DNA of 38,869 nucleotides from Pseudoduganella sp. (GCA_021323265.1 JAJTCO010000044.1:1-38869), one strand, 5' to 3'; shown: positions 26,725-34,883, counted from the first letter of the stretch. Made by a program: numbers and translations. The notes: generated by a model from the sequence alone, not told the origin.

Positions 26725-28432
26725 TGTTGCCTATCCATTCCTTGAGCACGTTGGCGACGATGCGCGGGTCTTCGGTGGCCAGCTTCTTCGCCAGCGCCAG
26801 GTTGTCGCGGTAGGTGCGGGCAGTGTTTTCTTCCATCTTGGCGATTTCCTCGGCCAGCATTTCTTCCGGTGTCGGTCCCAGCGGTTCGGCGATCGGCTCC
26901 GGTTCCGGCTCCGGCTCGGGTTCGTTGATCTCGTCGATCTTCTTGAACACGGGGCGCATCATTGGACGCACGATGCGCAGCAGGATATAGAGCAGGATCA
27001 GGGCCGTGATCAGGAACTTGGCCAGCTCTTTGGCCAGCGGCAAGTTGGCCGGATCGCGCCACCATTCCAGCGGTGCTTCAGGCTCCTTGTCGACCCCGTC
27101 GAACGGCGCGTTGGCCACGCTCACCGAGTCGCCGCGGTCCTGGTTGTAGCCCATCGCTTCGCGCACCAGGCTGTTGATCTTCGCCATCTCGTCGGCACTC
27201 AACGGCTTGACCACGACCTTGCCGTTTTTATCGATGCTCCGGCGATAGTTTACTACGACGCCGACCGTCATGCGCTTCAGTCCGGCCATGGCCTTCTGTT
27301 CGTAGCGCACCGTCTTGTCGACTTCATAATTGGTGGTCGATTCCTTATGGCTGGGCGCCGCGGCGGTCGCGGTCGCGCCCGGTGCGGCGCCGGGCGGCGT
27401 GGTGGTCAGCGGGGCGGTGGCCACGCCCGGCGGCTGGTTCGACAGCGCGCCCGGGATGCCGCCCGGATTCTGGTTGGCATTGCCCGAGGTTTCGCTGCTC
27501 TGCTGGCTGCGGATGGCCGAAGCGGCCGGCGGCGAATTGGGCTTGTAGGTTTCCGCCGCCTGTTCGATGGCGGAAAAGTCCACGTCGGCCACGGCTTCGG
27601 CGCGCACATTGCCTTCGCCCACGATGGGGGTGATGATCGATTCGACCTGCTTGGCCACCTGCTTTTGCAGTTCCTGCACGTACTTGAGCTGGGAAGCGTC
27701 GAGGTTCTTGGCGTTGCCGGCCGCGTTGCCGTTCTTGCTCAGGTCCGACACCAGGTTGCCGGCCTGGTCGACCACGGTCACGTTGGCCGGCGCCAGTTCC
27801 GGCACGGACGAGGCCACCAGGTGCACGATGGCGCTGACCTGGGCCGGGTCGATCATGCGGTTGGCGTGCAGCTGCAGGATGACGGACGCGGTCGGCTTTT
27901 GCTGGTCGCGCACGAAGACGGAAGGCTTGGGCATGGCCAGGTGCACGCGCGCCGACTCGACCGCGCCGATGGACTGGATGGAGCGCGCCAGTTCGCCTTC
28001 CAGCGCGCGCTGGTAATTGACCTGTTCCAGGAACTGCGACACGCCCAGCTTCTGGTTTTCCATCACCTCGAAGCCGACGTTGCCGCCCTTGGGCAAGCCT
28101 TGCTGGGCCAGGCGCAGGCGCACGTTGTGCACCTGTTCGGACGGCACCAGGATGGCCTGGCCGCCCTCGGCCAGCTTGTACTTGACCTGCATCTGGTCCA
28201 GTGCCGCGGTGATGGCGCCGCCATCCTTGTCGGTGTAGTTGGCGAACAGGACCTTGTAGTCCGGCTCCTTGTTCCACATCCACAGGATCAGGATCAGCGC
28301 CAGCAAGCCGGCCACGGCCGCGCCGCGCACCACCATCTTGCCCATCGGGGTCTGGAAGAAGGCGAAGCGTCCCCGCGGCGTTTGCTGGACGTCTGGATCG
28401 TCGATATCGAGTTGTTCGGCGGCTGCAGCCAT
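26717..28432 (-). CDS. fliF: Flagellar MS-ring protein FliF
   Basis: A 571-residue MS-ring subunit. TM1 (VVRGAAVAGLLALILILWMW) is followed by the ring-building motifs with YKVLFANYTDKDGGAITAALDQMQVKYKLAEGG and NYQRALEGELARSIQSIGAVESARVHLAMPKPSVFVRDQQKPTASV. A low-complexity Pro/Ala/Gly loop follows, then TM2 (LAKFLITALILLYILLRIV). The cytoplasmic C-terminus contains an EPEPEPEP stretch and ends in a FliG-binding helix (NVLKEWIGN). The start MAAAAEQLDIDDP at 28432 is by family fit; in-frame GTG 28441 and ATG 28468 exist, and none has a strong ribosome site. First gene of fliFGHIJK. Confidence 0.95.
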   Translation of the reverse strand: MAAAAEQLDIDDPDVQQTPRGRFAFFQTPMGKMVVRGAAVAGLLALILILWMWNKEPDYKVLFANYTDKDGGAITAALDQMQVKYKLAEGGQAILVPSEQVHNVRLRLAQQGLPKGGNVGFEVMENQKLGVSQFLEQVNYQRALEGELARSIQSIGAVESARVHLAMPKPSVFVRDQQKPTASVILQLHANRMIDPAQVSAIVHLVASSVPELAPANVTVVDQAGNLVSDLSKNGNAAGNAKNLDASQLKYVQELQKQVAKQVESIITPIVGEGNVRAEAVADVDFSAIEQAAETYKPNSPPAASAIRSQQSSETSGNANQNPGGIPGALSNQPPGVATAPLTTTPPGAAPGATATAAAPSHKESTTNYEVDKTVRYEQKAMAGLKRMTVGVVVNYRRSIDKNGKVVVKPLSADEMAKINSLVREAMGYNQDRGDSVSVANAPFDGVDKEPEAPLEWWRDPANLPLAKELAKFLITALILLYILLRIVRPMMRPVFKKIDEINEPEPEPEPEPIAEPLGPTPEEMLAEEIAKMEENTARTYRDNLALAKKLATEDPRIVANVLKEWIGNND

Positions 28433-28492
28433 GGGTTTCACTGTGGGGTTAATGGGCCTGTTGCACATTATCCGGCGCCGGGGCACCGGTTA

Positions 28493-28536
28493 AAGGCCCG
28501 AATAGGCGGCCGTTTGCCATGCTGCTCAGGGGTATT
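28493..28536. promoter_or_regulatory. FlhDC-like half-site between divergent fliF and fliE
   Basis: AAGGCCCGAATAGGCG at 28493-28508 fits the same AAG-N4-GAATAGG-SG pattern seen before flgB and flgG. A much weaker inverted partner (AATACCCCTGAGCAGC, minus strand, 28521-28536) follows after 12 bp. It lies in the 169-bp divergent fliF/fliE gap, where it could serve both genes. Otherwise this gap shows no clear promoter hexamers. Confidence 0.45.
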
Positions 28537-28601
28537 CCCTTGTCTCGGTGCAGTTATTCTGGAAGCCTGCAAACAGGAATATTGTATCTTGGAGTCAACC
28601 A

Positions 28602-28943
28602 ATGAGAACAGGCGGCATTGATTCAAGCCAGATCCAGGCCATGATCGCCCAGCTGAAAGCGGCGGCCACCCGGCCCGCGGTCACGCCCCCGGCCATCCAG
28701 ACGGAGCAGGTGGCGCCCAAGCCCGACTTCACCGACGCCCTGAAAGGCGCGCTGGACACGGTCCAGGCCAGCCAGACCAAGGCGGAAGGATTGACCAAGC
28801 GCTTCCAGATGGGGGACGACTCGGTCAACCTGTCGGACGTGATGATTTCGATGCAAAAGGCCAGCATCAACTTCCAGGCCACGGTGCAGGTGCGCAACAA
28901 GCTGGTACAGGCCTACCACGACATCATGAACATGCAGGTGTAA
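28602..28943 (+). CDS. fliE: Flagellar hook-basal body protein FliE
   Basis: A 113-residue protein that joins the MS-ring to the rod. The ATG at 28602 has GGAG 7 nt upstream; an earlier in-frame ATG at 28548 lacks one and adds unrelated sequence. The conserved C-terminal half is clear: FTDALKGALDTVQASQTKAEGLTKRFQMGDDSVNLSDVMISMQKASINFQATVQVRNKLVQAYHDIMNMQV. It is divergent from fliFGHIJK, as in many proteobacteria. The stop codon abuts the large palindrome at 28942. Confidence 0.96.
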   Translation: MRTGGIDSSQIQAMIAQLKAAATRPAVTPPAIQTEQVAPKPDFTDALKGALDTVQASQTKAEGLTKRFQMGDDSVNLSDVMISMQKASINFQATVQVRNKLVQAYHDIMNMQV

Positions 28944-29008
28944 AAATTCGGGGTCAGCTCTGTCAATCGGACAAAATGTCCGATTGACAGAGCTGACCCC
29001 GAATTTTT
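28942..29008. repeat. Perfect 32-bp-arm palindrome, REP-like and bidirectional terminator
   Basis: Arms 28942-28973 and 28977-29008 are exact reverse complements around a 3-nt loop (AAA). The ends are A5 and T5, so RNA read from either side would form a long GC-containing stem followed by a U-run, suiting termination of both fliE (+) and ycgR (-). Perfect arms with a GGGGTCAG core and AATT ends are longer than a terminator needs and resemble REP-type palindromes mobilised by Y1 (RAYT) transposases. That link is inference. Confidence 0.8.
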
Positions 29009-29011
29009 CGT

Positions 29012-29773
29012 CTAGCCGAGGCCGGCGATGCGGGCGTTGCGTTCGCGCTCGAGCTTGGTGATGTAGCGCTGCACGGCGTTCAGGGCGGCGCGCGGCAGGT
29101 CGACAAACTGACAGCCGAGGCGGCGGTTGGATTTGTTGTTTAAAAGCGTCAGGTCCAGCGAATTGCGGATCTGCAGGCCGGTGCTGACGGTGCCCACTTC
29201 CGGCAATTCGATGCGGCAGTCGGGGTAGATCTTGCCGATCGTATCGCCCAGCACCAGGCTGTTGTCGAGGATGGCAATGCCGCCGCAGCTGATGTCGGCC
29301 AGGGGGAAAGCCTTGCTGCCGCCGCCCAGCTCGGCCGGCAGCGGGATCATGACGCGCACGGGATTGCTGACCGGCGTGGCCATGCGGTAGAACTCGCGCC
29401 GCTGCAGGCGGATCAGGCTGGCCGGCAGGGGCATCTTGAAGGCCGCGCTGCCTTCGTAGGTGCACGCTTCGATGTGCTCGCCGCCGAACATGATGCGGAT
29501 CTTGTCCAGCGTGGTCTCGAACGACAGGCGCTTGGCGCCCAGGATACGGCGGTTCTGGTCGGGACTGATGGAGCAGTCGAGGATGACGCTGCCGGCGTCG
29601 GCGTCGACTTCCAGGATCGAGGTGACGCACACGTCGGCCTCGCCGTGCACCAGCATGCGGATCAGCTGGTTCTTCTCACCGATGCTGCGCAGCAAGGCAA
29701 TGATCTCGCGCCGTGAGGACACCTCGAAATCATGCCAATTCTCCAAGTCCGAGTCCGAAATATAGCTGTGCAT
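29012..29773 (-). CDS. ycgR: Flagellar brake protein YcgR (PilZ domain)
   Basis: A 253-residue c-di-GMP receptor that slows the motor when c-di-GMP rises. The N-terminal YcgR domain spans about residues 1-115. The C-terminal PilZ domain opens with RRxxxR (Arg125, Arg126, Arg130 in LQRREFYRM) and has the second ligand motif DxSxxG (Asp160, Ser162, Gly165 in DISCGG), so binding looks intact. The ATG at 29773 overlaps the stop of the upstream FlhB-like gene (TGATG). As last gene of the fliD operon it would be under sigma-28 control. Confidence 0.93.
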   Translation of the reverse strand: MHSYISDSDLENWHDFEVSSRREIIALLRSIGEKNQLIRMLVHGEADVCVTSILEVDADAGSVILDCSISPDQNRRILGAKRLSFETTLDKIRIMFGGEHIEACTYEGSAAFKMPLPASLIRLQRREFYRMATPVSNPVRVMIPLPAELGGGSKAFPLADISCGGIAILDNSLVLGDTIGKIYPDCRIELPEVGTVSTGLQIRNSLDLTLLNNKSNRRLGCQFVDLPRAALNAVQRYITKLERERNARIAGLG

Positions 29774-30129
29774 CAAAGTCCGTTGTCTGGGGATTCATTC
29801 GGTACGCTGAGATCGGGCGCCGGGGGCGGGGGCTGGCCAGTCTTTTGCGCTGCTTCAATATGATATAGCCATGCTAACAGTTCCGCAATTACGCGGTAGA
29901 GCAGGGGCGGGATCTGCTGGTCCAGGTCCACTTCCATCAGCAGCGAGACCAGTTCCTTCGATTCATGGATGTGCACGCCGTGTTCGGCGGCCACGGCAAT
30001 GATCTGTTCGGCCACCAGGCCGCGTCCCTTGGCGACCACCTTGGGCGCCGCCGCGCCGCTCTGGTAGGCCAGGGCGACCGCGCTTTGCAGCGGCTTGCGC
30101 GGCAGGTCGTCGGCGTCACGCTGGGCCAT
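29773..30129 (-). CDS. Small FlhB-like protein (C-terminal domain homologue, FlhX type)
   Basis: A 118-residue soluble protein that matches only the cytoplasmic end of the export switch protein FlhB. Recognisable are AVALAYQSGAAAPKVVAKGRGLVAEQIIAVAAEHGVHIHESKELVSLLMEVDLDQQIPPLLYRVIAELLAWLYHIE. There are no membrane segments. The self-cleavage motif NPTH, which in FlhB lies just before AVALxY, is absent (KPLQSAVAL here), so it cannot autocleave and mimics only the post-cleavage half. It overlaps the FliK-like gene by 14 bp and ycgR by 1 bp. Similar solitary proteins are called FlhX; whether this one acts in export switching is inference. Confidence 0.88.
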   Translation of the reverse strand: MAQRDADDLPRKPLQSAVALAYQSGAAAPKVVAKGRGLVAEQIIAVAAEHGVHIHESKELVSLLMEVDLDQQIPPLLYRVIAELLAWLYHIEAAQKTGQPPPPAPDLSVPNESPDNGL

Positions 30130-31459
30130 TGTGGTCTTCCGCCTGGATGGCCAGCGAGGTCAGCGGCGCGCCGGCCGCCTCCAGCGCCTGCTGCAGGGCG
30201 CCGGCCCAGGCGCGCAGGGTGACGGCGGTCTCTTCGCTCCCGGACTGGACAGCGATATGCACCTGCTCGCCCACCAGGGTCACGTTGGCGGCCACCTGGC
30301 CCAGCAGGGGGAAACGGAAGCGCACGCCGCTCCGCCACACGCTGTCGGGCGCCTCGCCGTCGCGCGCCGGGCGGCCGTCCTGGCCGCCGTCGCGCTGCTG
30401 TTCGCGTTCCACCTGCCATTGCATCTGCTGGCCGGGCCAGGCTTCGCCCTGCCACAGCACCTTGCCCTGTTCCTGCGTGTGCAACTGCTGGTTGATCATT
30501 TGCGCGGCGGACAGGTCGGGCCCGGCCAGGGCCTTGGCGGCCGCTTCCATCGGGTGCTGCGACGCGCCCTGCGCGGCCGCCTGGCGCTGCATCTGCGGTT
30601 CGCGCTGCAGGTCCTGCAGCGGGCGCTTGCCGGCCGCCCATTCGGCGACGTGCGATTCGTAGAACAGGCCGCTGTCCCCCAGCGCGCGCTGCAAGGCTCC
30701 GCTGAGCTTGCCGGCGTCGGGGGCGCCGCCGGCGCTGAGCGGGACCTTGCCGTTGATCGTGACGGGGACGCCGGGCGTGGTGTAGGCACTGGCCAGGGCG
30801 CTGGTGATGGCGCGCGCGGCCGGACTGAGCGCCGCTTGCGGGGTGTCCTTGCCCAGCGCGGGCAATTGCTCGGCTGGCAGCAGGGGCGCCTTGCTGAGCA
30901 GGGCGGCGCCCGGGCTCAGGGCGCGCGGCTGGGCTTGCGCGGCGCCCGCTTCGGCGCCGGCGCGTGCGGCGGCGCCGGCATCGGCAGCAGGGGCGCCGCC
31001 GGCGGTGGCGGCCGGCTGGCCGGGCAGGGCGGCCTGGCCGGCCGGCAGTTGCTTGCCGCTCAGGTTGATGATGGCCGCTTCCTGCGCCGGCAGGCGGGCG
31101 CCCGGGAGCGGCGTGTCGGGGATCTGGTCGCCGCTGAAGAACGTGGCCATCTGGCCCGCTTGCGGGCTGCCGGCGCCCACTTGCAGCGTGGGGCGGGGCT
31201 GGGCGCTGACCACCGTCAGCGGCAGCTCATCGCCGGCGTTGACGCCGGGCGGCAGCAGCATGCGTGCATTGGTGTCGGCCACGCGCACGAGGAAACTGCC
31301 ATCGGTGAATTTGCTGAGGACCTGGGCGGGCAAGGTCTGCCCGACCATTTGCGACAGGGCGCGCTGGAAGGCTTCCTGGCGCGGCGTCGCCACCGCTTGC
31401 GCGGGCGCGGCCGCGCTGGTGGGGCTGACGCCGCGGACGTCCAGGCGCGGGGGCAGCAT
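30116..31459 (-). CDS. FliK-like protein, second hook-length-control family member
   Basis: A 447-residue protein. An N-terminal domain (EAFQRALSQMVGQTLPAQVLSKFTDGSFLVRVADTNARMLLPPGVNAGDELPLTVVSAQPRPTLQV) looks like a small beta-fold. A long Ala/Pro/Gln-rich middle follows, and then a C-terminal Flg_hook-like domain with WRSGVRFRFPLLGQVAANVTLVGEQVHIAVQSGSEETAVTLRAWAGALQQALEAAGAPLTSLAI. The fold order resembles FliK, but this is a separate gene from the fliK at 21574-23091 and lies in the late fliD operon. It ends inside the FlhB-like gene, suggesting that the two proteins act as a pair, as FliK and FlhB do. Confidence 0.8.
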   Translation of the reverse strand: MLPPRLDVRGVSPTSAAAPAQAVATPRQEAFQRALSQMVGQTLPAQVLSKFTDGSFLVRVADTNARMLLPPGVNAGDELPLTVVSAQPRPTLQVGAGSPQAGQMATFFSGDQIPDTPLPGARLPAQEAAIINLSGKQLPAGQAALPGQPAATAGGAPAADAGAAARAGAEAGAAQAQPRALSPGAALLSKAPLLPAEQLPALGKDTPQAALSPAARAITSALASAYTTPGVPVTINGKVPLSAGGAPDAGKLSGALQRALGDSGLFYESHVAEWAAGKRPLQDLQREPQMQRQAAAQGASQHPMEAAAKALAGPDLSAAQMINQQLHTQEQGKVLWQGEAWPGQQMQWQVEREQQRDGGQDGRPARDGEAPDSVWRSGVRFRFPLLGQVAANVTLVGEQVHIAVQSGSEETAVTLRAWAGALQQALEAAGAPLTSLAIQAEDHNGPA

Positions 31460-31473
31460 GCCAGCCGCCCCGT

Positions 31474-31728
31474 TCAGACGGCGCCGTAGGCGGCGGCCAG
31501 GCGCCGTTCAGTGCCGGTGTTGTTGATCAGTTTGGACAGCTGCGCCATCCAGGGCATGGTCACCAGCAGCACCGCCGCTTCGCTGTCGCGCAGCAGCGCC
31601 ACGTGGGCCGCCACCTCGCGCTCCAGGCCTTCCAGTCCGTCCCAGTCGGCCGCCGTGGCCGCGCCCACCATCCGGTGGGTCAGCGCCGCCATGGTGGAAT
31701 AGGCGCTCAATACTTCCACATTCGTCAT
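31474..31728 (-). CDS. fliT: FliT-type flagellar chaperone
   Basis: An 84-residue helical protein (MTNVEVLSAYSTMAALTHRMVGAATAADWDGLEGLEREVAAHVALLRD) of FliT size and pattern. It is the chaperone for the cap protein FliD and in enterics also an inhibitor of FlhDC. Two in-frame ATGs exist; the one at 31728 has GAGG 6 nt upstream, whereas for 31734 the GAGG abuts the start, so 31728 is preferred. It lies directly downstream of fliS in the classic fliDST order. The sequence is weakly conserved, so position carries much of the call. Confidence 0.82.
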   Translation of the reverse strand: MTNVEVLSAYSTMAALTHRMVGAATAADWDGLEGLEREVAAHVALLRDSEAAVLLVTMPWMAQLSKLINNTGTERRLAAAYGAV

Positions 31729-31740
31729 CGTCATCCTCGG

Positions 31741-32175
31741 TTACATGCTGGCGAAGGCAGCGGGCTGGGTCGGGCTGGCCGCAGCCGTCCCGCCAATCTG
31801 GTTCCACGTGTCGCGCAGGTCGGCCAGCAGGCCGCGCACTTCGTCCAGCGCCTGGCGGTCGTTGTTGATGTTGGCATGCAGCAGGCGCCCGCTCATGTAT
31901 TCGTACAGCGCGTCGAGGTTGGCTGCGATCTCGCCGCCCACTTCCTTGTCCAGGCTGGCGCGCAGGCCATTGTCGAGGATCTGAATGGCCTTCGAGATGG
32001 CCTTGCCCTTCTCCTGGATATTGCCGGCATCCATTTGCACGCCGGCAGTGGCAATGGCGGCCAGTGCGCCATCGTAGAGCATCACGATCAGCTTGTGCGG
32101 CGAGGCGGCGCTGACGCCGGTTTCGAGGCCGACTTTCGCATACGCATTCACGCCGCGTTGATTGGTTCCGAACAT
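31741..32175 (-). CDS. fliS: Flagellin chaperone FliS
   Basis: A 144-residue four-helix chaperone that binds flagellin before export. Family blocks are YAKVGLETGVSAASPHKLIVMLYDGALAAIATAGVQM near the start and KAISKAIQILDNGLRASLDKEVGGEIAANLDALYEYMSGRLLHANINND in the middle. A strong GAGGAGA lies before the ATG. The last 20 residues form a non-conserved Ala/Pro tail. It lies 22 bp downstream of fliD. Confidence 0.95.
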   Translation of the reverse strand: MFGTNQRGVNAYAKVGLETGVSAASPHKLIVMLYDGALAAIATAGVQMDAGNIQEKGKAISKAIQILDNGLRASLDKEVGGEIAANLDALYEYMSGRLLHANINNDRQALDEVRGLLADLRDTWNQIGGTAAASPTQPAAFASM

Positions 32176-32197
32176 ATTCTCTCCTCTGTACTCGTAA

Positions 32198-34849
32198 TCA
32201 GCTGTTGGCCGCGAGGGAAGCCAATTGCTGGGTCAAATACTGTTGTGTGGACTGCATCTGCGCCAGCATGGTGTCCAGGCGCGTGAATTGTGCGCGGTAG
32301 CGCGCCTCGATCCCTTCCAGCTTGGTATTGAACGCATCCTTCTGCTTGCCGATGTCCTTGATGTTCTTGTTCAAGCCTTCGGTGCGGCTGCTGATCAGAC
32401 CCTTGGCGCCGAGGAAGCTGGTGGCCAGGTTGTTCAACTGGTAGGCATAGCCTTGCGTGAACGTGATGTTGCCGCGGTCGCCGACGGCGCCGCCGGTGAT
32501 CTCGATCTTCAAGCCTTCGATGTCCGAACCGGCCAGGCCGGTCATGAACTGTCCGCTGCCGGTGACGGGCAAGCCGTTGATGGTGCCGCTGACGTCCTTG
32601 CCGGCGACGGGCGCGGCGGCGCCGAACACGCTGGCCACGCTGGAGCCGGAAGCGTCGGCCAGCTTGACGTTGGATACCGAACCGTATTTGCTGGAGGCCA
32701 GAAGCAGCTTGCCATTGGCGTCGATACTGGCCGCCACGCTGGAGCCTTGCGCGGCGAAGCCGGAATTGCCGTTGATCGCGCCTTGCAGCACGCGCGCCAT
32801 TTCCTCCGGCGTGTAGGTGCCGCCCGGGATCTCGATCTCGATGGTGTTCTTGGGGCTGCTCGGCGTGCCATCGTTCAGGGTCACTTTCCACTTGGTGCCG
32901 TCGGCAATGGTGGTGGCGCCCAGCGCCGCCGCCGAGGTCAGCGAACCTTGCTCGGCCAGCTGCGTGACCGTGACCGCATAGGCGCCCGGCTTGGTGGCGT
33001 TGGTCGAGCTGACGAAGCTGATATTGCCGTCGCTGGTACTGCCGACCGCGGCGAACAGGGCGGCGATGTCGTTGAAGTTCTGGTCGACCGCCTTCTGCAT
33101 CTTGGCCGTGTCGAGGGATAGGGCGCCGGTCTTGTCGAAGCTGATGCCCACCTGGCTCAGGTTAGTCAGGCTGCCGGTCAGGCCATTGATCGGCGCGCCC
33201 ATCATCTTGCGCAGCTGCGACTGCACGCTTTGCGCGGTGAAGTCGCCCTGCAGCACGCCGGCCTTCTTGGTTTCCGGGTTGTAGCCCGTCATGTCCTTGA
33301 TCGCCTTGTCCAGGTCGTTGTACGCCTTGACGAAGTTGGTCAGGCTGGTCTTCAGCGAGCTGCTGTCCTTGCTGATATTGATGGACGTGCTGCCGACCTT
33401 GAGCGCGGTCAGGGTGACGCCCTGGATCGCCTCGCTGATCGTGCTGCTGGCGCTGGTGATCGCGATGCCGTTGACGGTGGCCTTGGTGTCCTGGGCCGCC
33501 GCGGTCTGTTTCATGTTGCGCACGGTGCCGGCCGGATCGTAGGCCAGCAAGCCTTCCAGTGCCGCGTCGGGCGGGTTGCCGCCGTCGCCCTGCAGCGAAA
33601 TCTTCATCGACGCCTTCTCGCCGGTCTTGCTTGAGTTCAGCACCAGGCGGTACGGCGTGCCGCTGCCGTCGTTGATGATGCTGGCGTTGACCCCGATGTT
33701 GGCCTTGTTGATGGCGTCGCGGATGCCTTCCAGCGTGTTGTTGGTGCCATCGATCACGACGCCGGTCAGGGGCGAGGAGTCGTACTTGAAGCTGCCGGCC
33801 AGGCTGCTGCCGGCGGTGCCGGCGGTCAGGCCCGCCGCGGCCGGGTTGCTGCCGCCGATGGTGATGTCGGTGCCGTTGGCCGAGGTCAGGCGCACGCTGG
33901 TGGCCGAGGTGTAGGTGGAACCGTCGTTGGCGCTGCCGGCGGCGGTTTCGATGCCGCCGCTCACCGTGCCGGCCACTACTTCCTCGATGGCGATGCTGCC
34001 GCCGCCCGCGCTGCGGAACTCCAGCGTGCCGTCGGCCGCGCTGCCGGTGAAGGTGATGCCGGCCGCGTCGAGCGCATCGCGCACGGGGCCGGCCGCCAGG
34101 GCCGTATCGATCTTGGCGGTGGTCACGCCGTCGCCCACGTTGGTGCTGGCGCCTTGCGCCGCAATCTCGATGCCGCCCACGGTCAGCGAATAGCTGCCGT
34201 CGGCGCCGGTGGAGACGTTGCCGAAGGTGCTGAAGATATTCACGGCGGTGGCGCTGACGCCGGTGGCGCCGCTCTTGGCATTGATGGCGGCAGCCAGGGT
34301 GGCGGCGCTGTTGGTGTCGGCCGAGGTGGTGATGGCGGTGCCGTTAATGGTCAGCGCGCCGTCGGCGATGCCATTGGCGTGCATGGAGCTGGGCAGGCCG
34401 CCGCCGGCAATGCCGTAGCCGACATTGCTGCTGGTGCCGAACTGGAACATGAGGGTGGTCTTGCCGCCCAGGCCGATGGCCGACGTCTTGCTGGCCAGCC
34501 CGCTGCTGGTCAGGGTTTGCGCCTGCGCCAGCTGGGTTACGTTGACGTTGTAGCTGCCCGGCGTGGCCTTGGCGCCGGCACTGGCGGTCAGGATCTTGTC
34601 GTCCGCCACCAGCGCGCTCAGGCTGCGGAACGAGTCGGCCTTGGTCAGGCTGCCCAAGGCGCTCTGGAACACACCCACGGCGCCGCTCAGCGAGCCGAGC
34701 GCGCTGACCTGGGCCTGGTAGGAAGCCGTCTTGCGATCATACGCTTGCAAAGGCGCGGCCTCGGCGGCCATCAGCTTCGCCACGATCGAATTCACGTCCA
34801 GACCGGAACCGATGCCAGGCGACGACAGGGTGGGAGAAGTAATAGCCAC
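32198..34849 (-). CDS. fliD: Flagellar filament cap protein FliD, enlarged
   Basis: An 883-residue cap protein (HAP2) that folds flagellin at the filament tip. The start is GTG at 34849 with GGAGT 6 nt upstream. The N-terminal domain reads SSPGIGSGLDVNSIVAKLMAAEAAPLQAYDRK. The C-terminal domain includes LKTSLTNFVKAYNDLDKAIKDMTGYNPETKKAGVLQGD and ends with IEARYRAQFTRLDTMLAQMQSTQQYLTQQL. Common FliD proteins have about 450-680 residues; here the variable middle is long, and a further segment interrupts the C-terminal domain at about 610-800. That segment begins PGAYAVTVTQLAEQGSLTSA, similar to PGSYNVNVTQLAQAQTLTSS at 97-116, suggesting internal duplication. A sigma-28 promoter precedes it. Confidence 0.95.
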   Translation of the reverse strand: MAITSPTLSSPGIGSGLDVNSIVAKLMAAEAAPLQAYDRKTASYQAQVSALGSLSGAVGVFQSALGSLTKADSFRSLSALVADDKILTASAGAKATPGSYNVNVTQLAQAQTLTSSGLASKTSAIGLGGKTTLMFQFGTSSNVGYGIAGGGLPSSMHANGIADGALTINGTAITTSADTNSAATLAAAINAKSGATGVSATAVNIFSTFGNVSTGADGSYSLTVGGIEIAAQGASTNVGDGVTTAKIDTALAAGPVRDALDAAGITFTGSAADGTLEFRSAGGGSIAIEEVVAGTVSGGIETAAGSANDGSTYTSATSVRLTSANGTDITIGGSNPAAAGLTAGTAGSSLAGSFKYDSSPLTGVVIDGTNNTLEGIRDAINKANIGVNASIINDGSGTPYRLVLNSSKTGEKASMKISLQGDGGNPPDAALEGLLAYDPAGTVRNMKQTAAAQDTKATVNGIAITSASSTISEAIQGVTLTALKVGSTSINISKDSSSLKTSLTNFVKAYNDLDKAIKDMTGYNPETKKAGVLQGDFTAQSVQSQLRKMMGAPINGLTGSLTNLSQVGISFDKTGALSLDTAKMQKAVDQNFNDIAALFAAVGSTSDGNISFVSSTNATKPGAYAVTVTQLAEQGSLTSAAALGATTIADGTKWKVTLNDGTPSSPKNTIEIEIPGGTYTPEEMARVLQGAINGNSGFAAQGSSVAASIDANGKLLLASSKYGSVSNVKLADASGSSVASVFGAAAPVAGKDVSGTINGLPVTGSGQFMTGLAGSDIEGLKIEITGGAVGDRGNITFTQGYAYQLNNLATSFLGAKGLISSRTEGLNKNIKDIGKQKDAFNTKLEGIEARYRAQFTRLDTMLAQMQSTQQYLTQQLASLAANS

Positions 34850-34883
34850 AGAGGTACTCCATAGAAAGCGTCACTATAAGTGC

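Noticed and set aside
26890..26925. EPEPEPEP-coding repeat in fliF
   Set aside because: A short low-complexity linker, common in the FliF cytoplasmic region; not evidence of a repeat element.
28491..28516. Sigma-28-like promoter TAAAGGCC-N10-GCCGTTTG before fliE
   Set aside because: Spacer is 10 rather than 11 and both boxes match at only 5 of 8 positions; the same bases fit the FlhDC-like half-site better.
26069..28621. 850-codon plus-strand open frame across fliG and fliF
   Set aside because: No recognisable domain and skewed composition; fliF and fliG on the minus strand are unmistakable. Similar long shadows lie opposite fliK, flgE, flgG-flgH and fliC.
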